From Nymphaea colorata (taxonomy: Eukaryota > Streptophyta > Magnoliopsida > Nymphaeales > Nymphaeaceae), in contig NC_045143.1 in the NCBI RefSeq assembly GCF_008831285.2, positions 3,729,503 to 3,793,502 of the forward strand: a stretch of 64,000 nucleotides of DNA, given 5' to 3'. Shown piece after piece: positions 13,801-25,544 of this stretch. The notes beneath the pieces were generated by a model. The model searched no databases and was not told where the DNA came from. It saw nothing but the letters and a program-made list of their open reading frames with translations. The translations under genes were made by a program, and so were the position numbers. Numbering within the stretch: the first letter of the stretch is position 1; each line of letters starts with the position of its first letter.

Positions 13801-14703
13801 TGCAGATAATAAATGACCGCCATATTGGAGGTAAATGCTATGGATTTGTTACTTTCACAAATCCAAGATCAGCAATTGATGCAATCAATGATATGGATGG
13901 GAGGGTAAGCAATCCTTCTTGTTATGTTACAAGGCGATAAATTTTCCTTTAGTATTCTCTATGGTTGCCAATTTCACTCTCAAGAATTCTTTGGTAGTGA
14001 TTTTCTCCAGGACTGTTTCTTTTCACATGTAGCTTTTCTGAGGAAGATCCAAAAGGTTTTGAAAATAAAACAAATAGAATGGTAGAACCTATCAAAGCAT
14101 ATCTTGATTGTTTTTCTTCCGAAAAAGAAACAGATGTCTTAAGAATGTGACTAACCAGAAAAACATACTTTTAAAAGGTACACCAATTTTTTTGATTCAA
14201 TAATTTTGAAAGTGTTGCAATTTCTTCCATTGTTATCGACATGCTTCAAGATTATGAGAATGGCAAACTTTTTTGAAATAATAAGGTTTTTCTTCTGGTC
14301 TATTGTATCCTATGTCACAAAGGTGCGGGTACGGGCACCTGTGCGGAGCATTTTCAAAAACTTTGGTGCGGGACATGACTACATGTGCACACACACACAC
14401 ACATATATGTCAACAATGAAATTTAAGCAAACAAACACATATATTCAACATTTATATTAAATAAAATTGCTAATGGGAGATACAAAAATAGATCAAAAGG
14501 AAAAATATGATTTTGCCATGTCCAAGCCATGTTCCGCACCCACATTGGTGTCCAGCCATGTCGCCTGGGTGCAGCACCCTTCAAGGAGTGTCCATGTGAC
14601 ATAGGTTGTATCTAATGTTATACATCTCTCTCTCTCTCTCTCTCTCTCTTGTATCTAGGGGACGTCTTGTCCCCAAATTTTGTTATATATTTCCCATTTT
14701 ATC

Positions 14704-14738
<35 letters not shown>

Positions 14739-17450
14739 CACACACACACACACACACACACATATGTGATTGATTTTTAAACACTTTGAGCCAGACAATA
14801 GGAGGTAGAGTTGTGAAGGTCAATGAAGTACGGACTAGAGGTGGAAGGCCAGGTCACATGCATGAGCGTTTCCGAGAAAATGAGAGAGACATGGACTGGA
14901 ACAGGGACAGGGATAGAGGACGGTTTCAGGATCATGATAGAGACCATTATCGGGATAGGAACAATGACCGATCTCGAGAACGGGATCATGATCATAGACG
15001 CGATGATCGTAAGAGGGACCGTGACCCTGAACAAGTTAGAGATCAAGACAGCAATAGAATATATGATCGTGACTGGCAAAGAGATCATGATGCAGATTGG
15101 GACCAAGATAGAAGCATTGAAAGGGTTAAAGATTATGAAAGAAATGATGTTAAGAGTACAGAGGAAAGGTTGAATGATCGATTTGGGTAAGTCTTTTATG
15201 TTTCTATTATGACATCTCACGCATGATCTTGTTCTTTGTGTGCAAGAAAAATAGCTGATGGATATACGTAAAAGTAGATAAAATGCATATCTGTCTGAGT
15301 ATAAGCTGGTATTCAGTTTTGTTAAGTTATTTTTCTTGTGCTAGCCTCCTAGGTGATTGTTGGTTTTAATAAGTTTAATAAGTACTTATTTAAATAGAGC
15401 TGTTAGTTAACTTACTCTTGATTTATTCAAGCAGTTCAAATTTTGCTGAGCGGCGAACTAGAGAGCGCTCAATCTCCAGTGACGAATCTCCTAAGCAGGT
15501 GAAAAAGACAAACAATTTAAGACTTCTTCTTTATGGGCATTTATTGCATTTATCTTCAACTTATTTTGATCAATCATCTTAGGTGAAGGACAAGCTGGAA
15601 GCAGCTGTTCAAAGGCGAGATGATCTACAAAGTGAGGTGCATTTATTTGTAATTTCAAATTGTTGGAGTATGAAGCTGTAGACCTTAAAATTTGTCTCAT
15701 ATGTTTGTATGTCTCATATCTTGATCTGCAATATTGTTGTCTCAAGGATCTCATGTTTGTGCATGTCCTGCCCATGGAGGTACACATGTTTAACCTTAAA
15801 CTGTTGGTACCTGAAATGCCTTAGAGCCATTTGGAGCTTTTCCAGATCCAATCAATTGGATATGTGGGACGCTCAGCATAAAATGCTACCATCTAACTGT
15901 CAGTCATACGACTAGTGGTCATCACTCATCACTCTGATCCTTGCCTAGTACATAAATTCTATGACTGTCTGGTCCTACTGATGAATTGCCTCTTAGTAAT
16001 GCTATCTTGCTTTCACGTTATCTTATCCACATGCTTTATTTCTTTGGTGAGTTTGAAGATGTCTTAGTTTTTTATGATAGATCAGTGCTTTAGTTTTTTA
16101 TGATGGATCAGTGCTTCTTGATGTTTATCATCAGATTGCTGAAATAGATGAGAAGCTTGAGACAAAGCAATTATTAGTTGCAGATTTGCAAGAGAAATCG
16201 CAGGTTTGAACCTTACATAATTAAAGATCTGTTTGTCATTTGATTATCTCACAATTTTGTTACTCATTGATTGCTGTCGCATGCTTGATAAGTGTCACTG
16301 TTCTTTGAACTGTTTCTCTGGCAAATCTTCTCATTGATTGCAGAAGCTAGAGGATTCACTAGCTAGTGCCAAGAAGCTCTTCTTTTATCGTGATATGCAG
16401 CTAATGAAGGTAAGGTTCTATCTCTGATTTGATTCTACATGAAGCATAAGACCATCATGATGTCTTATTGATGATTTCTATGTATCTTATGCAGTTGCAG
16501 AAATGTTTTCTTCAAGTAAAAGACTGCAAAGAAAGATTAAAGGGCTACGAGCAAGAGCTCCAGGTATTCCTTCTCTTCATCTTTATATTTTATTGCTCCT
16601 TGAAGGTTCTCAAAATTAGAGTGTCTGTTTGAAGACACCAAGTTCACGTATTGTAGTTCATGGACATGCATTAATTTTCTTGTGAGAAACTTTTAAGTCT
16701 TTACTTTCTATAGACCACGTTCTGTGTGCAGTTTGTGTTGTTAAAGCAGCGTTTAGGCTTCTGCTTACTCTCACTTAAGCCTCTAAGGTTGACTGCTTGC
16801 TTAGGCCACTTAAAACATCTGCACCAATACCTTAGGTTTTTCTCTTCAATAATTTAGACTTTTTTCTTACGTTTTCCTTTTCAACAATCCAGATTCTTTT
16901 CTTCTTTCTTTTCTTTTGTCATTTGAAGGAGTCGGGTTTTCTCTTCTTTTTAATGAAATTTTTAGTGTATAGTTTTTTTTTTATTAGAATTATAATAAAA
17001 ATCAGCTCTATGAACAAGCAGTGTTAATGTGAATCCATGATTAATTGTTTTGTTGTCATAAGTTGATAGGCTAGGTTTTTATTGTGAAAGGGTTCAATTG
17101 TAATGTTGGGGGTGGGGGTTGGGGAGCGTGGGGTTTGATCTCTTATTGCCCCCAGCCTGCGTAGGTTCTAGGCTTAATTCACACCTAGGCTGTACCTAGC
17201 GCATTTGACAACATAGCATGCAGTTTATGTATAATCATAGTGCGATAGTTTGTACCTGCATTCTTTTTCTGTCATGATCGATTCTTTATCAACCTGATGT
17301 CTAACCTGCCCAGTGTCTGAGCTCCACTTCCAATTCAGAGGCACTTCTAATTCTCCTCTACACCTTCTCATGCATTAGGCTCTTGTGGATACGGCAATGA
17401 TTGAAAGTGATGATGTTGCAACAGCACCGGCCCGTGATGTATCAGTGTAG
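10825..17450 (+). CDS. RRM-domain RNA-binding protein with Arg/Asp-rich and coiled-coil tail
   Basis: Nuclear-type RNA-binding protein, 331 residues. Exons: 10825-10935, 13806-13904, 14795-15186, 15435-15498, 15583-15636, 16135-16203, 16344-16409, 16495-16563, 17379-17450; the sum is in frame from the first ATG to TAG. Residues about 8-80 form one RRM: RNP2 is IYVGGLPYD and RNP1 is KCYGFVTF. An R/D/E/H-rich alternating-charge tract follows (about 95-200, repeats of RDRD, DRDH), like the RS/RD tails of splicing-associated proteins. A heptad-like helix then covers about 220-305 (QRRDDLQSE, KLETKQLLVADLQEKSQ). I do not recognise a named orthologue; a role in pre-mRNA processing is inference from the architecture. 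Introns are long for this window (intron 1 is 2.9 kb) and hold three MITEs and CT/CA microsatellites. Confidence 0.9.
12905..13707. mobile_element. hAT-like non-autonomous DNA transposon (803 bp) in intron 1
   Basis: Terminal inverted repeats are CTTAGTTGTTAAGGTG at the left and the complement of CGCCTTGACAACTAAG at the right. They are flanked by a perfect 8-bp target duplication TGGATGAA (12897-12904 and 13708-13715). The interior has CCTAG/GGCGCCTAG-type subterminal motifs and no coding capacity. An 8-bp target duplication fits the hAT superfamily. It sits wholly inside intron 1 of the RRM gene. Confidence 0.85.
14310..14604. mobile_element. hAT-like MITE (295 bp) in intron 2
   Basis: Ends are CTATGTCACA at the left and TGTGACATAG at the right, inverted. 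The flanks are ATTGTATC (14302-14309) and GTTGTATC (14605-14612), an 8-bp duplication with one mismatch. The interior carries GGTGCGGGTACGGGCACC at one side and GCACCC-type motifs at the other, a subterminal pattern of short plant hAT MITEs, plus a CA/AC run. It is non-coding. Confidence 0.75.
14628..14763. repeat. CT and CA microsatellites at the end of intron 2
   Basis: Two CT runs (about 14628-14650 and 14705-14734) and a CA run (about 14736-14763) lie between the MITE and the 3' splice site of intron 2 at 14794. The pyrimidine tract may contribute to acceptor recognition. Confidence 0.85.
16735..17218. mobile_element. hAT-like MITE (484 bp) in intron 8
   Basis: A perfect 8-bp target duplication TGCAGTTT flanks the element (16727-16734 and 17219-17226). 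The ends read GTGTTGTTAAAGCAGCG and the complement of CGCATTTGACAACATAGCA, imperfectly inverted and related to the intron-1 element (shared TTGTTAA / TTGTCAA core and TTTAGGC, CTAGGC subterminal motifs). It is non-coding. It lies between exons 8 and 9 of the RRM gene. Confidence 0.8.
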
Positions 17451-18940
17451 CGAGAGGGATGCTCATGGCATAATAGGAAGGTTTGAGTCTCATAGTAACT
17501 ATAACATTACTATAACATTTAACTTATGCTTTTGCCTTTTTGATAATATTGCTTGCAAGATCTGTCAGTTGCATCTGCCTTAGCCATTCTCGTGGTTTAT
17601 GCTCTTAACTATGCTTAGGTGCATTTATAACTTAAACCAATTTGGCCTTCGTTGACTGTCCTACGCTTTAGGCCATTCTTTCATATTGCTGTAATGAATA
17701 CCTCTTCTTTCTGTTGGAAAATGGTTAAACTTTGTCCTGTATTGATTCTATTTTGTTACCCTTTCTTATACAGGTTTGATGACACTAGTTGGTGAAGCTG
17801 ATCTTTTTCTTATGAATTTTTTTGTTACAATTGATTTAAAAAGCTAATAGTGCTACACTGGAAATGTGCTTGAAGGAACTTCCATGATACCCATGTATAA
17901 ATGTGCTTTAATGTAGTATTTGATTTTCTTTTGCTCGTTGTCTTCTGGTTCCTGTGCATAGATGTCTGTCTATGCTCTTGTGCTGATAATTTGGACAAGT
18001 AAAAGCCTTGGTGGGTTGGGTTTATTCTACTTCTAGTTATGACTCGACCTCTCCTTTTCTTTATCTTCCTTTTTTGGGGGATGGGGCGAGTTGGCATTGT
18101 CTCGATACCTGCCAGTTATTCCATGCTCCTAGGGGTCAAACTATTTGCACCTTTATTCATACTTTTGACCTCAACCTGGAGGTTTTAAGTTAGCCTCGTG
18201 TTGGTCTAGTTCCTTCTAATTTGAGGACACTAAAAAGCCGTAATTTATCTTCTGTGGAGATGAATATGCCAATGAATATGTGTAGGCCTTTGTGCAGAGT
18301 AAGGTCACCTGAAAAATTTCTACATTTATGTGTCGATCTTGTGAAAATCGTCTACTGAAGGTTGAGAAGTAAGAAATTTGACCTGGATTAAGTAATTTCT
18401 CTGGACGTTGTTAATTGAGTGGTTGAATCTGGTTCGTGGTTTTTGGGACTAAAGTTGATAAAAATGCTGCACATCATTAAGTCTGAATCCAGTTATCTAT
18501 GAGTTCCTTGTTGAACAACTCGGTGGTTCTTCCATACATATATTTATGCGTGTGAAAACTGAGATTAGTCAGATCCCACCAGTTTATGCTGATTAAAAGA
18601 TGCACTGAAGGTATTGCACCTCTTTTAGCTTGAAGGTCTAGTGCATTGGAACAAAGTTGCGTATCTAGCTGCAGCACATATGTAAGGATTGTTCACGTAA
18701 AAGTGGCTTTGGAAAAGGAGAGAGGGTATCTCAAACCGTCGACAAAATAAAATGATCATGACACTGATCATGCAAAAAACATGCTACACTTCCGAAGTTT
18801 GCTTCGCGTTATGGTGCAACTGATGTTTGTTGCAAGATAGCATGGTTGTCACACGCTTCAAGGGTATTCGGTTTATATTACTGAACCATCAAAAAATGCA
18901 GCAAAAAATGCAGCAGCCTCCCCTTATGGTGAATGTGCGG

Positions 18941-19419
18941 TGTAGTGTTTCATTTTGAAAAGTTTAGTCTTGTATTTAAAATTGTAAGGAATTTTGAGGA
19001 GCTTGAGAGTTAATTGATTGGTTTTAAAATTGTAAGGAATTTTGAGGAGCTTGAGAGTTAATTGATTGGTTTCCATGACTGAAATTATTAAGGGTTAGGT
19101 TGAGATCCACCAAACGAGGAGCCCGAACTTTGTATGAGATTGGGTCACAGTGATATCAGAGCCAGTTTAATACTTCGATAGAGAGTTTTATATGTGTCGA
19201 TTTGTGTAGCTTAAGAGGAGTGAATTGTAATGTCCCACTTGAAAAAGTTTAATCTCATATATAAGATTGCAAGGAATATTATGAGATAATAGAGTTATTT
19301 AAGTGATTGATTTGCCTTGGTAGTTTGTTTTGGGATTAAAATCAAAACTGTTAGGAGACGAGCTGGGGTCCATCAAACCCGGAGTTAAAATCGGTGTGGA
19401 AGTGGACCAAATTGTTACA
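18941..19419 (+). mobile_element. TRIM-like miniature LTR retroelement (fossil)
   Basis: Two related terminal repeats, 18941-19149 and 19226-19419, both begin TGTA.TGT and end in CA. They share TTGAAAA.GTTTA.TCT, ATTG.AAGGAAT and GATC-type CCATCAAAC / CCACCAAAC strings. The 76-bp interior opens with TGATATCAGAGCC, matching the usual initiator-Met tRNA primer site (TGGTATCAGAGC) of plant LTR elements, and closes with a purine tract AAGAGGAG. It has no coding capacity, so it is of the TRIM class. The two repeats are clearly diverged, so the insertion is old. No clear target duplication was found. Confidence 0.65.
18975..19069 (+). repeat. Tandem duplication, 47-48 bp, inside the left LTR
   Basis: Two adjacent copies contain AATTGTAAGGAATTTTGAGG and then AGCTTGAGAGTTAATTGATT, starting at 18975 and about 19022. 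They are essentially identical, so this duplication is much younger than the split between the two terminal repeats. Confidence 0.85.
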
Positions 19420-20640
19420 TACAGAGTCAATATTAAATGTATTTTTAAAACTTAAAAGGCCACTGTTGCTGCATGAACAGGATTGTTGGGCAGTTCATGG
19501 CCACGCTTTTAGACCCAACACCTAATGCTCCCAATCTAAGAAAACTATTTGGTTGCGTTTGGATGACACCTTAATAAAAATGGTTTTTTTTTTTTTTTGA
19601 AAACCTGGTTTTGTGAAAATCAAATTGTTAATGAGTTTTGAAAACTTGGTTTATGTGTTTGGATAACCTGTCAAAAACCAGGTTTTCACTTTTTAAAACC
19701 TGGTTTTTTGTTTGGGCAACAAAAATGAGTTTTTACATCATAATATTATTTACAACCAAGGTTGTTGAAATATTTATCATAGTAACCGAAGTAAGATGAA
19801 CAGTGCCCTTTTCTCCAAAACATCGTTTTGGCTGAAAAAAGACAACCACACCACGCACGTGATTTTTGGTTGCAAGAATGACCGTATTCTTGAATAAAAA
19901 ATGTGAAACCACAAACTGTATGTCAATATTTTCTTTTAAGTAAATCACTTGTAAATATCACTTTCTAGGATTTCTTAAAAAGATTAACGTCGTCAACTTA
20001 TGGATGCAGGATTCTTGGAAAAGCATACTGGTTGCTCTGGATTTATGTTATTTACAGAGTTGCGCTGTCAAAACTTCTAGAATCAAATTCGTCCTGCCAA
20101 ATAATAGATGTGTAAAGAAAAAGTGTGGTAGTTGCCATTTCTGTCGTAATCCTATGTCACACAACCAGTAAGAGCTCCATAGAATTTCGAACTTGGTAGG
20201 TTGATCAGTTAAGGATGTGAACAGTCCAATACCAGAAAAGCTTCTCCTGGTGTAAGATAGCAATACAATTCTGCCTCACCTAAGCTTGCTATATATATAC
20301 ACACACGCCCGCATACACATACATGCACACAAGAGTGAGAGAGAGACTTAATATACCTCAAAAAGAAAGCGGCATTGCAATATTTTGGTCCTAAAATTTT
20401 GCTGTTTATCTTACTAATTTAAGTTTGTTATAAACACGCCTGTGCTTTGTGTGTGCCCACGATTTGATACACCTTCCAAACAAAATCAGCCTTAATTGCA
20501 ATATTTTAGTGCTAAACCTTTGCTGTTTTATCTCCCTAATAATCAAAGTCTGCTACTGAGAAACGCCACCAATCACCATCCATCCTAAAGATGAACGGCC
20601 TTAAGCAGTAAGCCTTCTGGCTCGCCTCTGAACCTTACAC

Positions 20641-20647
20641 TATAAAT
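20641..20647 (+). promoter_or_regulatory. Probable TATA box of the BAHD gene
   Basis: TATAAAT, 72 bp before the ATG at 20719, in the sequence CACTATAAATCTCC. The spacing would give a 5' UTR of roughly 40-50 bases. This is inferred from position and sequence only. Confidence 0.5.
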
Positions 20648-20718
20648 CTCCAGTACCAAGAAAGGTTGTAGACACGATACCGGAAGGCTATTGGGAGAGC
20701 GGCCTCGCCAACAGTGAA

Positions 20719-22967
20719 ATGGCTGAAGTCTTCATTAGACGTGTAAGAACTGTTCCAAGCACAAAGCATTCGATGCCATGGAAAATTTTCTCTCTGTCAG
20801 CCCTCGATCACTGCATGGAATTTAACAGCCTTCGCATCATTTACTACTACAAGTTTCCCGGCGAAGAATCAATTACCAGGAGGTTGCTGCAGTCACTTTC
20901 AGAAGCGCTAACGAGCTTTCCGGTGATAACCGGGAGGCTCCTAATGGATGACAAAGGGAATTGGACGATCAAAAGCAATGATGCTGGAGTCAGGGTGATA
21001 CAAGCTACAACAGGAGTGAGCCTTGATGAGTGGATGAAGATTGCAGGTAACCGTGACGAGATCAGACTTACATACTGGGATTACGAGCACGAAAAATCAT
21101 ATGTCTGGTCTCCCCTTCACATCCAGGTAGAGAAATTACAGTGTCTCATTCTTCAATTTTAGTCTTGGAAAATAAGCTTTCTGTTCTTGTCCACCAGTAC
21201 CCATGTGAGCTTGGATCCTGCAGTCAGTCCTGCATCCATTATTTGGTCGTTTTGGATCAAGTTGGATGACCAAGTTATGGTTGGTTCGAATAATATGCTC
21301 CCACTGTTTCAAATAAGGCATATGTTTTGGCAAACAAGTAGCTCAAACTTGATCTTTGAAACAGAGAAATTCATGAAAATTCATTGTCTATATAAGATTT
21401 TTTGAGCTTCGAACGCTAGCTAAGACTTAATTCTAAATCCTTTATGATCTTTGTCTGCGTGTCAGATTTTCATGATTTTTCTTTTTGAAATTGCAGTTTT
21501 AGAGGTTCTGCATCCATCGTATGGTTGAAGTTGTAAAAAAAAGCTGTAAAATGGGTGGACTGAGTGGACAGAAAATTCTAATTCCCACTTATATATGTAT
21601 CGGTATGATAGGTAACAGATAGCCTAAGGCCCTAAACATGCCGAGGCTGTTCGCTGAGTCATTTCAAATCAACATGAAAAAGTTCTTCTGAGCCGAGCAT
21701 GATTCTTAATAAGTTGTAAAAAAAAAAGCTGTAAAATGGGTGGACTGAGTGGACAGAAAATTCTAATTCCCACTTATATATGTATTGGTATGATAGGTAA
21801 CAGATAGCCTAAGGCCCTAAACATGCGAGGCTGCTCGCTGAGCCATTTCAAATCAACATGAAAAAGTTTTTCTGAGCCGAGCATGATTCTTAATTCTTAT
21901 TATCCTGATATTTCAAAGTGTGGAAGAGTTCTTATATTTTGACTTGAATTAGGCCAAGTTACTGTAAGATAGCGGTGATGGCATACTAAAACCATGTAAA
22001 ATTTTCATTTGTGAAGCTAACAGAGTTTGAAGGTGGAGGGTTAGCGATCGGATTGAGCTGCACTCATCTAGTTGCAGATATGGCCTCCCTCACCATGTTG
22101 GTCAAAGCTTGGGCAGATACGCATGCACTGAAAGAGAGACCACAGCCTCCTTCTTTCTATCCCTTACCTGCAAAAGCTTGCAAGAAAACATTTTCTAAGC
22201 TTGAAAATGGGATGATAGAGTGCTACAAGTCCATGTCTAAACCAATCGACACTGAAACTCCATGTCCAGAGACGTGCGAGCCCAAATACGAGACACTTGC
22301 ATTTCTCTTCACCGAGGAACAGATAAGCAAGTGCATGGAGGCAGCACAACTTGGGTCAGTCAATGAACCTGCAGCTTCTGCCGCGTTTGAGGTCCTTGCT
22401 GCCTTGTTTTGGATCAGTTGCACCAAAGCAAAGAAGAAACCCAAATTAGTGGACCTGTTAGTGTGCATTGACATGAAGAAGACAATGGGGTTTCGATCCG
22501 ATTTTTTTGGCAATTCCATGGTTTTCAATAAAGTATATGGCTCAGACGAGATGTTAAGAGATAATGAGTTAAGATCTGCATCAAGGGCTGTACATGGTAC
22601 TGTTAGGAAGATGGGAGAGGAGGAGATGCTGGATCTTCTTCAATACATGGAATCAAATAGAGATGAGTATGGTCGACTTCCGAAGACTGTCTTGCACTAT
22701 GGACCTGACCTAGTCTGCATTAACTTGGAGAACTTGGAACCATACTCTGCTATATTTCAGAAAGGAACAGAGCCTCTTCATGTCTCTTTCCACTCATTGC
22801 CCATGGTTGGCAGCGAGGGACAGATTATGATTCTTCCGTCCCCACAAGGGGGATTGAGCAGGATGGTCATGGTTTCGCTCCCGCTGGATCAGATCAGAAG
22901 ACTTAGGGAAGATGCAGCTATACTAGGCTTCAACCCAACTATACTTGGGGGGACGAGGAAACCATGA
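20719..22967 (+). CDS. BAHD acyltransferase family protein, CER2/CER26-like
   Basis: Two exons, 20719-21126 and 22017-22967, joined in phase 0 to 452 residues, the normal BAHD length. The HXXXD motif is present as HLVAD (153-157), in the context FEGGGLAIGLSCTHLVAD. The second BAHD hallmark, DFGWG, is not present; the corresponding stretch reads EPLHVSFHSLPMVGSEG. This pattern, with INLENLEPYSAIF before it and ILPSPQGGLSRMVMVSLP after it, fits the CER2-like clade. In Arabidopsis those proteins act with a 3-ketoacyl-CoA synthase to extend very-long-chain acyl chains for cuticular wax. An ordinary acyl-CoA-dependent transferase remains possible, since the catalytic His is kept. A TATA box lies upstream. 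The 890-bp intron carries a tandem duplication. Confidence 0.9.
21528..21894 (+). repeat. Recent tandem duplication (about 183 bp x 2) in the BAHD intron
   Basis: Copy 1 is 21528-21710 and copy 2 is 21711-21894, head to tail. Both start AAGTTGTAAAAAAAA and contain GGGTGGACTGAGTGGACAG and CCTAAGGCCCTAAACATG, ending GAGCATGATTCTTAAT. I see only a handful of differences (for example TCGGTATG against TTGGTATG, and one extra base in GCCGAGG), so the duplication is recent. Confidence 0.95.
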
Positions 22968-24307
22968 GCAACATAATCTTGGATGTGCTTTTAATAGGCT
23001 ATGCACAACTTTGAGTGGATCATGAAAGAGAACCAATAATGCTTTTATTCTAGCAATCTTGGGCTTTCTAATCTTGAGAAGTATCAGAAATCTTCTTCAA
23101 AATATCTGCTTTTCCAATTCTTGAACTGGTAATGCTTATCATTCCTTACAATCTATACGTTTTCCAAGTTCATTTTCGCCAAGTTCACAATTCAGCACGA
23201 TTCCTCATTATGAATGGGTAATAAATTTTACATACTAAAGGGAAAGGTGAAAAGCCTTTATGATCTCAGGTTTGCTAATCTAGTTCCAGTTTTAAAGTCA
23301 GAACTTTGACCTCTTTTAAATTGAAGGCCTTATGCCGGATAACTCAGAGCTCTTAAATCAAGCATAAAAAGCTCTGAAATTTCAGAAACTGAATTTGTCA
23401 AATGTAATTTAGACAATATTGTTTTCCAAGAATGATTGGATACCTACGACCAACATGAGCCAGCACATGCACATACTACTGCTGAATCCTCCATTAACAT
23501 GAGACAGGAAACCAATCTGACAAGGAAATGCCTAAAAAGGATTCAAACACGGTGCCGTAAGCAGTTTTACATCAATAACAAGGCATGAGAGGATACCGAG
23601 ACATAAGTTAATTTAAGTGTCTCAATAGCATAGTGGGAACACATATACGGAACAAATAATACAAAAACATTACAGAAATAAATCTTACCTCAAGGGGATG
23701 TAAGATGCATGAGATGATTTGTCTAATATGCAATGGAAGGCTCAACGATCTTTTTGCAAGTTAGAATATGATCACAAGACCTAACTTGTGCGATCACTAG
23801 GTAAACTGCAAATGCCCTGAAATCCTTTGAGATTTCTAGTTTTTGCTAAACTATGCTTACAAATTTACAGGTTCAAAGCGAAATTCAGCAATTTGAAGGA
23901 CTTCAAACTTTAAATATGCCATATATAAGAGTTAACTTTGGTTGGATTGAACTAAAAACTATGGGAGCGTGACTTATCTAAAATTAATATTTCAAAATCA
24001 TGCAGCTGAATGTAAGCTTACCATATTCTAATGACCTACATGAAAATTTTTTGATTGTATAATCTGTGTACTCATATATTTAAATCTATAAATGGATGAG
24101 ACAGAGAGATGGAGAATATAAGCATACTCCTCAAGTACAAATAGGGTCTTGATACTTTTCCTGCAATTCTATAAACAGACTCCAGTCTCTCTTCCACAAT
24201 CACAAAGCCCAAAAAGAAAAAGAAAAAAAAAATCGGAGAAAATAGGAAAAGAGAACTGCAACCTCAAACTCTATCAGGAAACCCAATAAGAATTGCAAAA
24301 GGCTTCC
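22968..24307. other. Convergent intergenic region between the BAHD and HHO genes
   Basis: About 1.3 kb between two genes that converge. No open frame of note and no repeat with definable ends. It probably holds the 3' UTRs of both genes. The sequence is AT-rich and unremarkable. Confidence 0.5.
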
Positions 24308-25512
24308 CTAGAACTTGAGGGTGATATCGCTGCCCGTGCTCTCCTCGCCCTCCTGATCATCTTCATTCTCACTTCTTAAGCACCTGCTCTTTCTCAAAGA
24401 CAACCCTCTTCCCAACTCTTTCCTGCTCTCCTCGGCATTCTCTCCCTTCCAGCTGCCGCTCTCTGACTTACCCTCCTCCTCAACGCTCTCTGTTCCCTCA
24501 CCTGCTGTACTGGAGCGAATTGAGCTGTGAGAATTGGAAGAAGTTTTGTTGTCATTGTTGTTGTTGCCGCTATTGTAGTTATTGTTATCCTTAGTAGTCT
24601 CTGCATAGATTTGGCGGAGTTGGTGGTGGGGAGGAGGATTCAGTTGAGAGCAGTACCCCAGAGTCATGGCGGAAGGATGAGAATAATGTGATGGTGGTGG
24701 TGGTGGCGGTTGTACCGCAGCGGCTGCGGCCATAGTAGTAGTGTACACATTTGGTGCTGCTGCGTGGGCTGCAGTTGTGTACTCCTGTGGAACCCATATC
24801 CCACCAAGGACAACCAGCTGATGTGCTGGCGCTGCCACTACTGCCTGCGGCGTGTGGCTTGGCCTCCTTGTGTGCAGTCTGTATTTCTGCATCGTCACAC
24901 AGTAAAGCAAATCAGTTCAGATTTCTTGTGAAGTTGTCTACCATGAATGCATATTATACGGTTGAGAAACACTAGATCATCTCCAACTCATGCATAAAAT
25001 GCTTGCATCATTTCATGCAACAAATAAAAATTAAACTATATATATATATATATATATATATAGATAGATATAGATATATAATTTAGCTTCTATATTTGTT
25101 ATTTAATCTTCATCACTTAATCTCGTCAAAATAGACAACCTAGTTAAGTTTCATCAAGTCTCTGATAACTACTTATTTTCCTATGTATATAATTTATCTT
25201 TAAAGGAAAAAGGAATTTCTTTCTCTCTCTTTTTTCTTACAAGAGAAGCCTTTTTTATTTGTGATTCGGGCGTGATGTCTCTCTACTCATGGGAAAGTAC
25301 ACTTGGCTTCCACCTTACAATAAGATTCGAACTCATGACACTTGACCTAAGATGATTTTCATAGGTTATGTCTACCAAAGTATTGTCGACAGGAATAACC
25401 TTTTGTCTTTGAAAGGAGGAAAGCTAAAAACATAGGAGGGCTTGTGAATAAGTTATTCCTAGCCTGCTGCTTTAGTGCATAGCATCAAGTACATGGCACC
25501 ATGCATTCTGCC

Positions 25513-25544
<32 letters not shown>

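Larger units (their letters stand above)
17451..20718. other. Intergenic region between the RRM and BAHD genes
   Basis: No gene is visible. 17451-18900 is featureless AT-rich DNA, partly 3' UTR of the RRM gene at its start. 18941-19419 is a miniature LTR element (separate entry). 19557-19730 is a cluster of AAAACCTGGTTTT-type motifs separated by GTTTGGAT. Short AC-rich runs lie at 20300-20335. The final 100 bases hold the promoter of the BAHD gene. Confidence 0.5.

Noticed and set aside
19148-19165. TCAGAGCC as a tRNA-gene fragment
   Set aside because: Better explained as the primer-binding site of the miniature LTR element; no tRNA fold around it.
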